NCBI RefSeq assembly: GCF_014779715.1
Contig: NZ_JACXYU010000003.1
Span: 124,001-188,000 of the forward strand
DNA: 64,000 bases
Origin: Streptomyces chumphonensis
GTDB taxonomy: Bacteria > Actinomycetota > Actinomycetes > Streptomycetales > Streptomycetaceae
Direction: 5' to 3'
The notes beneath the pieces are model-generated. The model searched no databases and had not been told where the DNA came from. It saw only the letters and a program-made list of their open reading frames with translations. Below, in pieces: positions 9,033 to 18,531 of this stretch (positions are counted from its first letter, which is position 1; each line of letters begins with the position of its first letter). The position numbers and the translations under genes were made by a program.

Positions 9033-10544
9033 ATGACCGTACGGCGCGTGATGGGGATCGAGACCGAGTACGGCATCTCCGTGCCCGGGCATCCCAACGC
9101 CAATGCCATGCTCACCTCGTCCCAGGTCGTCAACGCCTACGCGGCGGCGATGCACCGGGCGCGCCGCGCCCGATGGGACTTCGAGGAGGAGAACCCGCTG
9201 CGTGACGCGCGCGGCTTCGACCTCGCCCGTGAGGCGGCCGACGCCAGCCAGCTCACCGACGAGGACATCGGCCTCGCGAACGTCATCCTCACCAACGGCG
9301 CGCGGCTCTACGTGGACCACGCTCACCCCGAGTACAGCGCTCCGGAGGTCACCAACCCCCGGGACGCCGTGCTGTGGGACAAGGCGGGTGAGCGCATCAT
9401 GGCGCAGGCGGCCCAGCGGGCCGCCGAGGTGCCGGGGGCCCAGCCCATCCACCTGTACAAGAACAACACCGACAACAAGGGCGCCTCCTACGGCACGCAC
9501 GAGAACTACCTGATGACGCGCGAGACGCCGTTCTCGGACATCGTGCGCCACCTGACGCCGTTCTTCGTCTCCCGGCAGGTGATCACCGGCGCGGGCCGGG
9601 TGGGCATCGGTCAGGACGGCGGCGAGCACGGGTTCCAGATCAGCCAGCGGGCGGACTACTTCGAGGTCGAGGTGGGGCTGGAGACGACGCTCAAGCGGCC
9701 GATCATCAACACCCGCGACGAGCCGCACGCGGACGCCGAGAAGTACCGCAGGCTGCACGTCATCATCGGGGACGCGAACCTCTCCGAGGTCTCCACGTAC
9801 CTGAAGCTCGGCACCACCTCGCTGGTGCTCTCCATGATCGAGGACGGCTTCATCGCCGTCGACCTCGCCGTCGACCAGCCCGTGCGCACCCTGCACCAGG
9901 TCAGCCACGACCCCGACCTGCGGCAGCTGGTCACGCTCCGCAGCGGCCGGACGCTGACCGCCGTGCAGCTCCAGATGGAGTACTACGAGCTGGCCCGCAA
10001 GTACGTCGAGGAGCGCGGGGGCGCGGACGCCGACGAGCAGACGACCGACGTCCTCGGCCGCTGGGAGGACACCCTCACCCGGCTGGAGCGCGACCCCATG
10101 AGCCTGGCCGGAGAGCTGGACTGGGTGGCGAAGCGGGAGATCCTGGAGGGCTACCGCCGCCGTGACGGCCTCGACTGGGACGCGGCCCGGCTCCACCTGG
10201 TCGACCTCCAGTACGCGGACGTGCGGCCGGACAAGGGGCTGTACAACCGGCTGGCCGCACGGGGGAAGATGGCCCGCATCCTGGACGAGGACGCCGTCGG
10301 GCGCGCCGAGCGCACGCCGCCGGACGACACGCGCGCCTACTTCCGCGGACGCTGCCTGGAGCAGTACGCGGACGACGTGGCCGCCGCCTCCTGGGACTCG
10401 GTGATCTTCGATCTCCCCGGGCGGGACTCGCTCCAGCGGGTGCCCACGCTGGAGCCCTTGCGCGGTACGCGTGAGCACGTGAAGACGCTGCTCGACCGCT
10501 GCCGCACGGCGGAGGACCTCGTGCGGGCCTTGTCCGGACGGTGA
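9033..10544 (+). CDS. dop: Depupylase / Pup deamidase Dop
   Basis: A 503-residue member of the glutamine-synthetase-like Pup enzyme family. The N-terminal '[20 protein letters not shown]' carries the metal-binding glutamate, and the catalytic-site aspartate is D95 in '[14 protein letters not shown]'. The extra loop after '[12 protein letters not shown]' separates Dop from the ligase PafA (also in this window). Dop cleaves the isopeptide bond between Pup and substrate lysines; in species whose Pup ends in Gln it also deamidates Pup. Here Pup ends in Glu, so depupylation should be the main task. AAGGAGG precedes the ATG. pup follows 138 bases downstream. Confidence 0.96.
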   Translation: MTVRRVMGIETEYGISVPGHPNANAMLTSSQVVNAYAAAMHRARRARWDFEEENPLRDARGFDLAREAADASQLTDEDIGLANVILTNGARLYVDHAHPEYSAPEVTNPRDAVLWDKAGERIMAQAAQRAAEVPGAQPIHLYKNNTDNKGASYGTHENYLMTRETPFSDIVRHLTPFFVSRQVITGAGRVGIGQDGGEHGFQISQRADYFEVEVGLETTLKRPIINTRDEPHADAEKYRRLHVIIGDANLSEVSTYLKLGTTSLVLSMIEDGFIAVDLAVDQPVRTLHQVSHDPDLRQLVTLRSGRTLTAVQLQMEYYELARKYVEERGGADADEQTTDVLGRWEDTLTRLERDPMSLAGELDWVAKREILEGYRRRDGLDWDAARLHLVDLQYADVRPDKGLYNRLAARGKMARILDEDAVGRAERTPPDDTRAYFRGRCLEQYADDVAAASWDSVIFDLPGRDSLQRVPTLEPLRGTREHVKTLLDRCRTAEDLVRALSGR

Positions 10545-10682
10545 TCCCCCGGAACCGGTAAACCACCGGATTCGCGGGAATGATCGGGGTGGCCACCGTG
10601 CGTTGTAGCAATCGAGGAGCCGAAGTCAGCCCCTGCTTGTAGGGTCTGATCTTGAACGTCGAAGCGGAGCGGGGTGAGGTAC

Positions 10683-10901
10683 ATGGCGACCAAGGACACC
10701 GGCGGCGGACAGCAGAAGGCCACGCGTACGACGGAGGAGACCGACGAGCAGGCGCAGGACGCCCAGGTCTCGGAGGACCTCAAGGAGCGCCAGGAGGCGC
10801 TGTCGGACGACGTGGACTCGGTGCTGGACGAGATCGACGACGTCCTGGAGGAGAACGCGGAGGACTTCGTGCGGAGCTTCGTCCAGAAGGGCGGCGAGTA
10901 G
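10683..10901 (+). CDS. pup: Prokaryotic ubiquitin-like protein Pup
   Basis: A 72-residue, acidic, intrinsically disordered modifier. Its C-terminal half '[24 protein letters not shown]' is the ARC-binding helix, and the end '...VQKGGE' carries Glu as the residue joined to substrate lysines, so no deamidation step is required. I chose the ATG at 10683 behind GGTGAGGT; an in-frame codon 9 bases earlier would add three residues not seen in the family. A TAGGGT about 40 bases upstream suggests a separate promoter in the dop-pup gap. Confidence 0.97.
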   Translation: MATKDTGGGQQKATRTTEETDEQAQDAQVSEDLKERQEALSDDVDSVLDEIDDVLEENAEDFVRSFVQKGGE

Positions 10902-10966
10902 GGCGGTCCGCCGGCACGCCGGGCGTGCGCCGGCCGGCCCCCGCCCCGACGGGCGGCGGGCGGCCC

Positions 10967-11000
10967 GGCGCCCCGGTGCGGGCGCCCGCACCGGGGCGCC
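10967..11000. terminator. 34-base perfect palindrome in the pup-prcB gap
   Basis: Two 17-base arms (10967-10983 and 10984-11000) are exact inverted repeats with no spacer. They lie in the 329-base gap between pup and prcB. It may attenuate or end pup transcription; the remainder of the gap holds a possible promoter (TAAGGT at 11125-11130) before prcB and no gene. Confidence 0.45.
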
Positions 11001-11230
11001 CGGCCGGGGCCCGGCACGCCGGTCGTCGGGGCCGGTGGGGCACCCGGTGCCGTCCGCCCGTCGCGCGCGGACCGTTCCGCCGCGGATCTGCCTCCGGAGT
11101 GTGGGTCAAAGATCACGCGCCGGGTAAGGTCCCAGCAGTGCCGCCGCCCAACGGCGAAGCGGCGCGCGGCACTTTCACAGACGCATCCCGGCGCGCCGCG
11201 TCGGGCGATCGCCTACCCGGAAGGAAACGC

Positions 11231-12076
11231 GTGGAAGCCAACACTCGTAGCACCGGGCGACTGCCGGCCGCCTTCCTGACGCCCGGCTCGTCCTCCTTCA
11301 TGGACTTCCTGGCCGAGCACGCGCCGGAACAGCTGCCGGGGAGCCGTCCGCTGCCGCCGGTGCAGGGAGCCGTGGAAGCCCCGCACGGGACCACGATCGT
11401 CGCGGCGACGTTCCCCGGCGGCGTGGTCCTGGCCGGTGACCGCCGGGCCACGATGGGGAACATGATCGCGCAGCGCGACATCGAGAAGGTGTTCCCCGCC
11501 GACGAGTACTCGGCCGTCGGCATCGCCGGCACGGCGGGCCTGGCCGTGGAGATGGTCAAGCTCTTCCAGCTGGAGCTGGAGCACTTCGAGAAGGTCGAGG
11601 GCGCGCAGCTCTCCCTGGAGGGCAAGGCCAACCGGCTGTCCACGATGATCCGCGGCAATCTCGGCATGGCCATGCAGGGCCTGGCCGTGGTGCCGCTGTT
11701 CGCGGGCTACGACCCGGACCGCTCCCGGGGGCGCATCTTCTCCTACGACGTCACCGGCGGGCGCTCGGAGGAGCCCGGGTTCGCGGCGGTGGGCTCCGGT
11801 TCGGTCTTCGCGCGCGGCTCGCTGAAGAAGCTGCACCGCGCGGAGCTGTCGGAGGAGCAGGCGGCCACGGTCGTCGTCCAGGCGCTGTACGACGCGGCCG
11901 ACGACGACTCGGCGACCGGCGGTCCGGACCTGGTGCGGCGGATCTACCCGGTCGTCGCGATCATCAACGACGAGGGGTACCGGCGGCTCACCGAGGCGGA
12001 GGTCTCCGAGATCGCCCGCTCCGTCCACGAAGGCCGGCTGCGGTACCCCGACGGGCCGCAGGCCCCGGTTCTCTAA
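11231..12076 (+). CDS. prcB: 20S proteasome beta subunit (precursor)
   Basis: A 281-residue precursor of the catalytic subunit. A propeptide of 53 residues ends '...EAPHG', and cleavage exposes Thr54 ('[24 protein letters not shown]') as the nucleophile, with the conserved Asp/Arg of 'GDRRAT' and the Lys of 'IEKVF'. Fourteen copies form the two inner rings of the 20S core. The GTG at 11231 has AAGGAA upstream and gives the usual N-terminus. prcA follows 24 bases later with its own ribosome site, the standard actinobacterial prcBA operon. Confidence 0.97.
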   Translation: MEANTRSTGRLPAAFLTPGSSSFMDFLAEHAPEQLPGSRPLPPVQGAVEAPHGTTIVAATFPGGVVLAGDRRATMGNMIAQRDIEKVFPADEYSAVGIAGTAGLAVEMVKLFQLELEHFEKVEGAQLSLEGKANRLSTMIRGNLGMAMQGLAVVPLFAGYDPDRSRGRIFSYDVTGGRSEEPGFAAVGSGSVFARGSLKKLHRAELSEEQAATVVVQALYDAADDDSATGGPDLVRRIYPVVAIINDEGYRRLTEAEVSEIARSVHEGRLRYPDGPQAPVL

Positions 12077-12100
12077 GCCCAGGAAGGAACGGGAACGCCG

Positions 12101-12916
12101 GTGTCCACGCCGTTCTATGTCTCGCCCCAGCAGGCCATGGCCGACCGCGCGGAGTACGCCCGCAAGGGCATCGCCCGCGGCCGCAGCGTGGTGGTGCTCC
12201 AGTACGCCGACGGCATCGTGTTCGTCGCGGAGAACCCCTCGCGGGCGCTGCACAAGGTCAGTGAGATCTACGACCGGATCGCCTTCGCGGCGGTCGGCAA
12301 GTACAACGAGTTCGAGAACCTGCGGATCGGCGGTGTCCGCTACGCCGACCTGCGGGGCTACACCTACGACCGCGACGACGTCACCGCACGCGGGCTGGCG
12401 AACGTCTACGCCCAGACGCTGGGCACGATCTTCTCCAGCGCGGGGGAGAAGCCCTACGAGGTCGAACTGATCGTCGCGGAGGTCGGTGCGGCCCCGCAGG
12501 ACGACCAGATCTACCGGCTGCCGCACGACGGCTCGATCGTCGACGAGCACGGCTCGGTCGCGGTCGGCGGGAACTCCGACCAGATCGGCAGCCACCTCGG
12601 GGAACGGCAGCGCGACGACATGACGCTCGGCGAGGCCCTGCGGCTGGCCGTCGAGGCCCTCGGCCGGGACGGCAACGGAGGCGGGCGCACCCTCACCGCC
12701 GACCAGCTGGAGGTGGCCGTGCTCGACCGCACACGCCCCCAGCAGCGGAAGTTCAAGCGGGTGCTGGGCAGTCGGCTGACGCGTCTGCTGGAGGACCCCG
12801 CCGCCTCCTCCGACACCGCGGAGGACGACGACGCCGAGGGCGGGCCGGGCCCGGCGACCCCCTCGCCGGACCGGTCGGACGCCTCGGGGACGTCCGACAC
12901 CGACGAGACGGCCTGA
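12101..12916 (+). CDS. prcA: 20S proteasome alpha subunit
   Basis: A 271-residue subunit of the outer, gating rings. It opens '[37 protein letters not shown]', typical of bacterial alpha subunits, whose N-termini close the pore and whose surface pockets receive the ARC C-terminal tail. The proteasome fold ends near residue 230; the last 40 residues are a disordered Asp/Ser/Pro-rich tail, as in other Streptomyces. GTG start 24 bases after prcB, with AGGAAGG. Two tandem hairpins close the operon. Confidence 0.97.
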   Translation: MSTPFYVSPQQAMADRAEYARKGIARGRSVVVLQYADGIVFVAENPSRALHKVSEIYDRIAFAAVGKYNEFENLRIGGVRYADLRGYTYDRDDVTARGLANVYAQTLGTIFSSAGEKPYEVELIVAEVGAAPQDDQIYRLPHDGSIVDEHGSVAVGGNSDQIGSHLGERQRDDMTLGEALRLAVEALGRDGNGGGRTLTADQLEVAVLDRTRPQQRKFKRVLGSRLTRLLEDPAASSDTAEDDDAEGGPGPATPSPDRSDASGTSDTDETA

Positions 12917-12948
12917 CGGGCGGCCGCCCACAGCCCCGCGTCACCCCC

Positions 12949-12988
12949 ACGGTGCCCCGGCCCGCCCGCGCGGCGGCCGGGGCACCGT
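12949..12988 (+). terminator. Terminator after prcA
   Basis: A perfect 14-bp stem (12949-12962 with 12975-12988) and a 12-base loop lie 32 bases after the prcA stop. Confidence 0.7.
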
Positions 12989-12995
12989 GCGGCAT

Positions 12996-13030
12996 GTGAC
13001 GGTGGGGTGACCGTCTCACCCCACCGTCAC
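12996..13030. terminator. Second hairpin, overlapping the lacI-type gene's 3' end
   Basis: A perfect 15-bp stem (12996-13010 with 13016-13030) with a 5-base loop. It contains the stop codon of the convergent LacI-type gene and sits 7 bases from the prcA terminator, so each convergent gene seems to have its own hairpin. Confidence 0.65.
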
Positions 13031-14067
13031 GATGCCGCACAGGGCCCCGAGGAGCCCCGCGGGACGAGCTGGACGGGGAGGACCGGCGTCGGGGCCTGCC
13101 GGCCGTCCAGGACGGCCAGCAGGGCGTGCATGCCGGCGGCGCCGATCTCCTCCGCGGGCAGCCGCACGGTGGTCAGCTCCGGCTCCACGGCGGTCGCCAG
13201 CGCCAGGTCGTCGAAGCCGGTGACCGAGACGTCCTCCGGGACGCGCAGCCCCAGGCGGCGGGCGGCCTTGCAGGCCCCGGCCGCCAGCAGGTCGTCGTCG
13301 CAGACGAGCGCCGTGGGGCGAGGGCGCGAGCCCAGCAGTCGTGCGGCGGCGCGCAGACCGCCGGTGACGCTCAGCTCGGCCGCCGCCGTCCGGACGAGCG
13401 TGGGAGGCGGGCCGCCATCCGGCCCGCCGTGCGGCGTCGCGGCGAGGGCCGCGTCCAGGGCCCGTGCCCGCCCGGCGAACGTCCAGCTGTCGATGCCGGC
13501 CGTGAGGTGGGCGATGCGCCGGTGGCCGAGGCCCAGGAGGTGCGCCACGGTCTGCCGCATGCCGTCGGCCAGGTCGGGGTTGACGGTCGCCGCGGCGGCC
13601 GGGTCGTCGGGGCTGCTGTCGAGCATGACGAGCGGCAGCCCGCCCTCGCGCAGGGCGCTGAGGGCGTGTGCGGCCATGGACGAGGCGATGACGCCGTCCA
13701 GCGTGGCGCGGGCGGACTCGAAGGGGTCGCGGGCCGGGCCGACGCCTTCGGGGGAGGGGTACAGGACCACGCCCAGGTCGTGCTCGGCCGCCACCCGCGC
13801 GGCACCGGTGTGGACCCGGGCGAAGAACTCGTTGGTGAGGGCGGGGACGACGAGCAGCGCGGTGCGGGTGCGGCCGAGGCGCAGACTGCGCGCGGCCAGG
13901 TTCGGGCGGTAGCCCAGCTCCCGGGCGGCGGCGCGCACGCTCTCCACCGTGGCCGGGGAGACCCTGCCGTGCCACTTGTCGCGCAGCACCAGGGAGACGG
14001 TCGCCTGGGACACCCCGGCCGCGCGGGCGACGTCGCGGCTGGTGGGCCGGGGGCCGGCAGAGGTCAC
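13027..14067 (-). CDS. LacI-family transcriptional regulator
   Basis: A 346-residue repressor. Residues about 8-60 are the LacI helix-turn-helix and hinge ('TSRDVARAAGVSQATVSLVLRDK...RELGYRPNLAARSLR'). The rest is a periplasmic-binding-protein-like sensor domain, with 'ALVCDDDLLAAGACKAARRLGLRVPEDVSVTGFDDLALA'. The effector is probably a sugar or sugar-like ligand and cannot be named. It is divergent from an MFS transporter, and a near-perfect 27-bp palindrome sits between them, so it most likely represses itself and the transporter. Confidence 0.92.
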   Translation of the reverse strand: MTSAGPRPTSRDVARAAGVSQATVSLVLRDKWHGRVSPATVESVRAAARELGYRPNLAARSLRLGRTRTALLVVPALTNEFFARVHTGAARVAAEHDLGVVLYPSPEGVGPARDPFESARATLDGVIASSMAAHALSALREGGLPLVMLDSSPDDPAAAATVNPDLADGMRQTVAHLLGLGHRRIAHLTAGIDSWTFAGRARALDAALAATPHGGPDGGPPPTLVRTAAAELSVTGGLRAAARLLGSRPRPTALVCDDDLLAAGACKAARRLGLRVPEDVSVTGFDDLALATAVEPELTTVRLPAEEIGAAGMHALLAVLDGRQAPTPVLPVQLVPRGSSGPCAAS

Positions 14068-14137
14068 GGCGCGGTTCTCCGTCCTGGGGCACGGCTCAGG
14101 GCAGGCCGTCGGATGGACTCGTGGTCAGCGCTCATGG

Positions 14138-14164
14138 TACGTATGACCCCGCAGGTTATACGTA
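14138..14164. promoter_or_regulatory. 27-bp palindromic operator between lacI-type and MFS genes
   Basis: Arms TACGTATGACC and GGTTATACGTA are inverted repeats with one mismatch around a CCGCA centre. The site lies 29 bases before the MFS start and 70 bases before the regulator start, and A/T-rich elements within it could form the transporter's -10. It is the best candidate operator for the LacI-family protein. Confidence 0.6.
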
Positions 14165-14192
14165 AAACTCATCAGCGAGAAGGAGTCGCCCC

Positions 14193-15467
14193 ATGGCGAC
14201 CGGCTACGCCGAGCTGCTGCGGACCCAGCACGCCGTGCGGCTGCTCACCGGAACCCTCGTCGGACGGCTCCCCAACGCCACCGCGCACATCGCCATCGTG
14301 CTGTTCGCCCGTTCGGAGGGCGCCGGCTACACCCTCGCCGGCGTGCTCGCGACCGTGTACGGCCTGGCCACGGCCGTCGGGCAGCCACTCCTCGGCCGTG
14401 CCGTCGACCTGTACGGCCAGCCCCGCGTGATGCTGCCCGCCGCCGTCGTCTCCGGGCTCGGCATGGCCGCGTTCGCCCTGACCGGCATCGACCCGCTGCC
14501 GGTGGCGGCCGCCGCCGTGCTCGTCGCGGGTGTCTTCACCCCGCCCCTGGAGGGCGGGCTGCGGGCGCTGTGGCCGAGCGTCCTGCGCAGTCGGGAACGG
14601 GTGCACACCGCCTACGCCGTGGACTCGGTCGCCCAGGAGCTCATGTTCACCGTCGGCCCGCTGGTGGTCACGGCCGCTGTCGCCCTGTGGTCGGAGGCCG
14701 GGGCGCTGCTCGTCATCAACGTCATCGGGGTGCTCGGCGCCCTGTCCGTCGTGGTGTCGGCCCCCTCGCGCGCCTGGCGCAGCGCGCCGCGTGAGGCGCA
14801 CTGGCTCGGCGCCCTGCGCTCGCCCGGGCTCCTGGCGCTGCTCGGCTCGTTCCTGTGCGTGGGCGTCTCCCTCGGCTCCATCACCGTCGCCGCGGTGGCC
14901 TACTCCGACGACGGCAACGGCGGGGACCTCGTCTACGCGCTGATCATGTCGGGCATCGGCTTCGGAGCGCTGCTGGGCGGCCTCGCCTACGGCGCGCGGC
15001 CCTGGCCCGGCGCCCCCGAGGGCCGGCTGCGCGCGATGATCGGCCTCCTCGCCCTCGGCTACCTGCCCCTGGCGCTGGTCCCCGGCCCGGTCACCATGAC
15101 GGTGCTGGCCTGCGTCGCCGGGCTCTTCCTGGCCCCCGCCCTCACCTGCGCCTTCGTCGTCGTGGACCGGCACGCCCCGGCGGGCACCGTCACCGAGGCG
15201 TTCTCCTGGCTGGTGACGGTCTTCGGGGTCGGCGCCGCCCTGGGCACCGCCGTCGTGGGCCCGGCCATCGAGCACGGCGGGCCGGGCGGCGGCTTCCTCG
15301 TGCCCGGCGCGGGCGGCGCGGCGGCGCTCGCGGTCCTGCTGCTGACCCGGCGCGTGCTGGACGGTCCGCCGGGCGCGCCCGGTCCCTCGTCACCGCCGGT
15401 CACGGGCGGGGAAAATGATCGGAACGGCGCGGTCGAACCCGGTTTCAGAACCGGGCATCAGGCGTAA
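14193..15467 (+). CDS. MFS transporter
   Basis: A 424-residue integral membrane protein with about 12 hydrophobic segments. It begins 'RLLTGTLVGRLPNATAHIAIVLFARSEG', and the cytoplasmic loop 'GQPLLGRAVDLYGQPRVML' resembles the MFS loop 2-3 signature (G-x3-D-R/K-x-G-R-K). The family is mostly drug/proton exporters and small-solute carriers; the substrate is unknown. AAGGAG precedes the ATG. Expression is probably controlled by the divergent LacI-family repressor. Its 3' end contains the putative pafA promoter. Confidence 0.88.
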   Translation: MATGYAELLRTQHAVRLLTGTLVGRLPNATAHIAIVLFARSEGAGYTLAGVLATVYGLATAVGQPLLGRAVDLYGQPRVMLPAAVVSGLGMAAFALTGIDPLPVAAAAVLVAGVFTPPLEGGLRALWPSVLRSRERVHTAYAVDSVAQELMFTVGPLVVTAAVALWSEAGALLVINVIGVLGALSVVVSAPSRAWRSAPREAHWLGALRSPGLLALLGSFLCVGVSLGSITVAAVAYSDDGNGGDLVYALIMSGIGFGALLGGLAYGARPWPGAPEGRLRAMIGLLALGYLPLALVPGPVTMTVLACVAGLFLAPALTCAFVVVDRHAPAGTVTEAFSWLVTVFGVGAALGTAVVGPAIEHGGPGGGFLVPGAGGAAALAVLLLTRRVLDGPPGAPGPSSPPVTGGENDRNGAVEPGFRTGHQA

Positions 15468-15470
15468 TGT
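15438..15470 (+). promoter_or_regulatory. pafA promoter region inside the MFS gene's 3' end
   Basis: CCCGGTT-TCAG-AACCGGG (15438-15455) is a perfect 7-bp inverted repeat. It overlaps a weak -35 (TTTCAG, 15443-15448), which is followed after 16 bases by TAATGT (15465-15470). That -10 ends 6 bases before the pafA ATG, and no Shine-Dalgarno is present, so pafA may be leaderless. The repeat could be an operator or a weak terminator for the transporter. Confidence 0.45.
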
Positions 15471-15476
15471 TCACTC

Positions 15477-16838
15477 ATGGACCGCCGAATCTTCGGGCTG
15501 GAGAACGAGTACGGCGTCACATGTACGTTTCGGGGCCAGCGGCGGCTGTCCCCTGACGAGGTGGCGCGGTACCTCTTCCGCCGTGTCGTGTCATGGGGCC
15601 GCAGCAGCAACGTCTTCCTCCGCAACGGTGCACGTCTCTACCTCGACGTCGGCTCGCATCCGGAGTACGCGACTCCCGAGTGCGACAACGTGGTGGAGCT
15701 CGTCACCCACGACAAGGCCGGCGAGCGCATCCTCGAGGGGCTGCTCGTCGACGCCGAACGCCGGCTGCACGAGGAGGGCATCGCCGGCGACGTCTACCTG
15801 TTCAAGAACAACACCGACTCCGCCGGGAACTCCTACGGCTGCCACGAGAACTACCTGGTGGCCCGGCACGGCGAGTTCTCGCGCCTCGCGGACGTCCTGA
15901 TCCCCTTCCTCGTCACCCGCCAGCTCGTCTGCGGCGCGGGGAAGGTGCTGCAGACGCCCCGCGGCGCCGTCTACTGCGTCAGCCAGCGGGCCGAGCACAT
16001 CTGGGAGGGCGTCAGTTCCGCCACGACGCGCTCCCGGCCCATCATCAACACCCGCGACGAACCCCACGCCGACGCCGAGCGCTACCGCCGGCTGCACGTC
16101 ATCGTCGGGGACTCCAACATGTCCGAGACGACCATGCTGCTCAAGGTCGGCGCCACCGACCTCGTGCTGCGCATGATCGAGGCGGGCACCGTGATGCGCG
16201 ACCTCACCCTGGAGAACCCGATCCGGGCCATCCGCGAGGTCAGCCACGACATCACCGGCCAGCGCAAGGTGCGCCTGGCCAGCGGCCGGGAGGCGTCCGC
16301 GCTGGAGGTGCAGCAGGAGTACTACGAGAAGGCGGCCGACTTCTGCGACCGGCGGGGCATCCGGACCGGCGTCGTCGAGCAGGTCCTGGAGCTGTGGGGA
16401 CGGACGCTGGAGGCGGTCCGCACCCAGGAGCTGGACCGCGTCGACACCGAGATCGACTGGGTGATGAAGTACCGGCTCCTGGAGCGCTACCGGGCCAAGC
16501 ATGACCTCACCATGTCCCACCCCCGGGTCGCCCAGATAGACCTCGCCTACCACGACATCCACCGCCGTCGTGGCCTCTACTACCTGCTGGAGCGCAAGGG
16601 GCAGGCCAAGCGCGTGTGCGACGACCTCAAGATCTTCGAGGGCAAGTCCGTGCCGCCGCAGACCACCCGGGCCCGGCTGCGGGGCGACTTCATCCGCCGC
16701 GCCCAGGAACAGCGCCGCGACTTCACGGTGGACTGGGTGCACCTGAAGCTGAACGACCAGGCCCAGCGCACCGTCCTGTGCAAGGACCCCTTCCGCGCGG
16801 TGGACGAGCGGGTGGAGAAGCTGATCGCCGGTATGTGA
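15477..16838 (+). CDS. pafA: Pup-protein ligase PafA
   Basis: A 453-residue ligase that phosphorylates the C-terminal glutamate of Pup with ATP and joins it to lysine side chains of target proteins. It shares the glutamine-synthetase-like fold with Dop. Metal-binding E9 lies in 'IFGLENEYG', the catalytic Asp57 in '[15 protein letters not shown]', and '[18 protein letters not shown]' and '[26 protein letters not shown]' are near-identical family blocks. Unlike Dop it lacks the long loop after the first strand. It is separated from prcBA by the LacI/MFS pair and followed by a strong hairpin. Confidence 0.97.
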   Translation: MDRRIFGLENEYGVTCTFRGQRRLSPDEVARYLFRRVVSWGRSSNVFLRNGARLYLDVGSHPEYATPECDNVVELVTHDKAGERILEGLLVDAERRLHEEGIAGDVYLFKNNTDSAGNSYGCHENYLVARHGEFSRLADVLIPFLVTRQLVCGAGKVLQTPRGAVYCVSQRAEHIWEGVSSATTRSRPIINTRDEPHADAERYRRLHVIVGDSNMSETTMLLKVGATDLVLRMIEAGTVMRDLTLENPIRAIREVSHDITGQRKVRLASGREASALEVQQEYYEKAADFCDRRGIRTGVVEQVLELWGRTLEAVRTQELDRVDTEIDWVMKYRLLERYRAKHDLTMSHPRVAQIDLAYHDIHRRRGLYYLLERKGQAKRVCDDLKIFEGKSVPPQTTRARLRGDFIRRAQEQRRDFTVDWVHLKLNDQAQRTVLCKDPFRAVDERVEKLIAGM

Positions 16839-16849
16839 CCGAAGGAACC

Positions 16850-16897
16850 GGGGAGAGCCGGGCCGTGCACACCCACGTGCGCGGCCCGGCTCTCCCC
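16850..16897 (+). terminator. Terminator after pafA
   Basis: A perfect 16-bp stem (16850-16865 with 16882-16897) encloses a 16-base loop that can pair further. It starts 12 bases after the pafA stop. Confidence 0.7.
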
Positions 16898-16947
16898 GTA
16901 GAGTGGCGCGCACGGTCAACTCACCCCCCAACCGAACGAGGACTGAC

Positions 16948-17943
16948 GTGCGTCGACGATCCGTACTCCTGGCCCTCCCTGCCGGCCTGTTCGCTCTCGC
17001 CGCCTGCGGCGACGACGGCGACGGCGGCTCGGACTCCGTGACCCCCAGCCCGGACGCCGAGAGCCCGGAGGCGGCGCCCACCGGGAAGATCGTCGACGGG
17101 CCGCTCCCCGAGCTCACGGCGGGACAGGAGTTCGGGGAGAAGCCCACCATCGCCAAGGGGCCGGGCGACCCGTCCTCCGACATCGCGGTCCAGGTCCTCG
17201 TCGCGGGCACCGGGGCCGAGGTCGCCAAGGGCGACTACCTCCAGGCGGACTACCTGGGCCAGATCTGGGACACCGCGAAGGTCTTCGACAACTCCTTCGA
17301 CGGCGGCAAGCCCGCCGTCTTCCAGATCGGCGTCGGCCAGCTGATCCCGGCCTGGGACCAGGTGCTGGTGGGCAAGAAGGCCGGTGACCGCGTCGAGATG
17401 GCCATCCCGCCGAAGTACGGCTACGGCGAGAGCGGCAACCCCCAGGGCGGCATCGAGGGGGACGACACCCTCGTCTTCGTCGTCGACATCGTCGGAACGT
17501 ACAACGGGAAGAGCTCCGCGCAGGGCACCGAGGTCGCGCAGGACAACACCGACCTGCCCCGGGTGGGGACGAACACCGACGGCAAGGCCCCCTCCATCGA
17601 ACTGCCGAAGGAGACCGACCCGCCGAAGAAGCTCGTCGCGAACTACGTCCTGGAGGGCGACGGCGCCGAGGTGAAGGAGTCCGACGCGGTCCTGGTCCAG
17701 TACAAGGGCGTGCTGTGGGACAACGGTGAGCAGTTCGACGCCACCTACGACCGGGGCCAGCTCGCCCAGTTCAGCCTCCAGCAGGTCGTGCCGGGCTGGT
17801 CGCAGGGACTGACGGGGAAGAAGGCGGGCAGCAGGGTCTTGATCGTCGTGCCGCCGGACCTGGGTTACGGTGATGAGGGCCAGGGCGACATCCCGGGCGG
17901 TGCCACGCTCGTCTTCAGCGTGGACATCCTCGCCGTCGTGTGA
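16948..17943 (+). CDS. FKBP-type peptidyl-prolyl isomerase lipoprotein, two FKBP domains
   Basis: A 331-residue exported protein. 'RRRSVLLALPAGLFALAACGDDG' is a lipoprotein signal with lipobox LAAC, so the mature protein should be anchored outside the membrane. Two FKBP folds follow: about residues 95-190 ('QIWDTAKVFDNSFDGGKPAVFQ...LIPAWDQ...IPPKYGYGE') and 235-331 ('VLWDNGEQFDATYDRGQ...VVPGWSQGL...VPPDLGYGDEG'). They would catalyse proline isomerisation during folding of secreted proteins. I chose the GTG at 16948, directly behind GAGG, since it starts the signal peptide; an earlier in-frame GTG lies in the promoter area. It heads the fkbp-fkbp-pafB-pafC series. Confidence 0.93.
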   Translation: MRRRSVLLALPAGLFALAACGDDGDGGSDSVTPSPDAESPEAAPTGKIVDGPLPELTAGQEFGEKPTIAKGPGDPSSDIAVQVLVAGTGAEVAKGDYLQADYLGQIWDTAKVFDNSFDGGKPAVFQIGVGQLIPAWDQVLVGKKAGDRVEMAIPPKYGYGESGNPQGGIEGDDTLVFVVDIVGTYNGKSSAQGTEVAQDNTDLPRVGTNTDGKAPSIELPKETDPPKKLVANYVLEGDGAEVKESDAVLVQYKGVLWDNGEQFDATYDRGQLAQFSLQQVVPGWSQGLTGKKAGSRVLIVVPPDLGYGDEGQGDIPGGATLVFSVDILAVV

Positions 17944-17995
17944 CGGCGCCGCCGCCGGGGACCGGTCACCCGTCAACATCTGAAGGAGCAGTTTC

Positions 17996-18370
17996 GTGAA
18001 CATCGACAAGCCGGAGGTCGACTTCCCCGAGGGCGCGCCGCCGGCCGACCTGGAGATCGTCGACATCTGGGAGGGCGACGGCCCGGTCGCCGCGGCGGGG
18101 GCCAAGGTCTCCGTGCACTACGTGGGGGTCTCCTTCAGCACCGGCGAGGAGTTCGACGCCTCCTGGAACCGCGGCAAGCCGCTGGAGTTCCAGCTCGGCG
18201 CCGGCCAGGTCATCCCGGGCTGGGACCAGGGCGTCCAGGGCATGAAGGTCGGCGGCCGGCGCCGGCTGACCATCCCCGCGCACCTCGCCTACGGCGAGCA
18301 CGGCGCGGGCGGCGGGCGGATCGCGCCCAACGAGACGCTGATCTTCGTCTGCGACCTCGTCGCGGCCTGA
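17996..18370 (+). CDS. Cytosolic FKBP-type peptidyl-prolyl isomerase
   Basis: A 124-residue single-domain FKBP, the usual length for the free enzyme. It contains 'VSVHYVGVSFSTGEEFDASWNRGKPLEFQLGAGQVIPGWDQGV', 'IPAHLAYGEHG' and 'ETLIFVCDLV', which include the aromatic residues of the FK506-binding pocket (Tyr, Phe, Trp, Tyr). There is no signal, so it acts in the cytoplasm. AAGGAG lies before the GTG, 52 bases after the lipoprotein FKBP. Co-transcription of the two isomerases is likely. Confidence 0.94.
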   Translation: MNIDKPEVDFPEGAPPADLEIVDIWEGDGPVAAAGAKVSVHYVGVSFSTGEEFDASWNRGKPLEFQLGAGQVIPGWDQGVQGMKVGGRRRLTIPAHLAYGEHGAGGGRIAPNETLIFVCDLVAA

Positions 18371-18531
18371 CGCGCCGGCGCGACCGCGCCCGGCACGGAG
18401 CCGAACCACCGGTGACGGCCGGTCCGTTCCCGCCCCCAGGGCGGGGCACGGGCCGGCCGTCGCCCGTTTGGCCTCCGCAGACGCGGAGCGGTACGGTCAT
18501 CGGTCGGGAGCGGGGTAGAGAGAGGGCGTCG

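Noticed and set aside
9033..16838. dop and pafA as ordinary glutamine synthetases or a duplicated pair
   Set aside because: Both carry the specific Pup-enzyme motifs (ETEYG/ENEYG and HPEY-(S/A)-(A/T)-PE) and differ by the Dop loop, so they are the two distinct pupylation enzymes.
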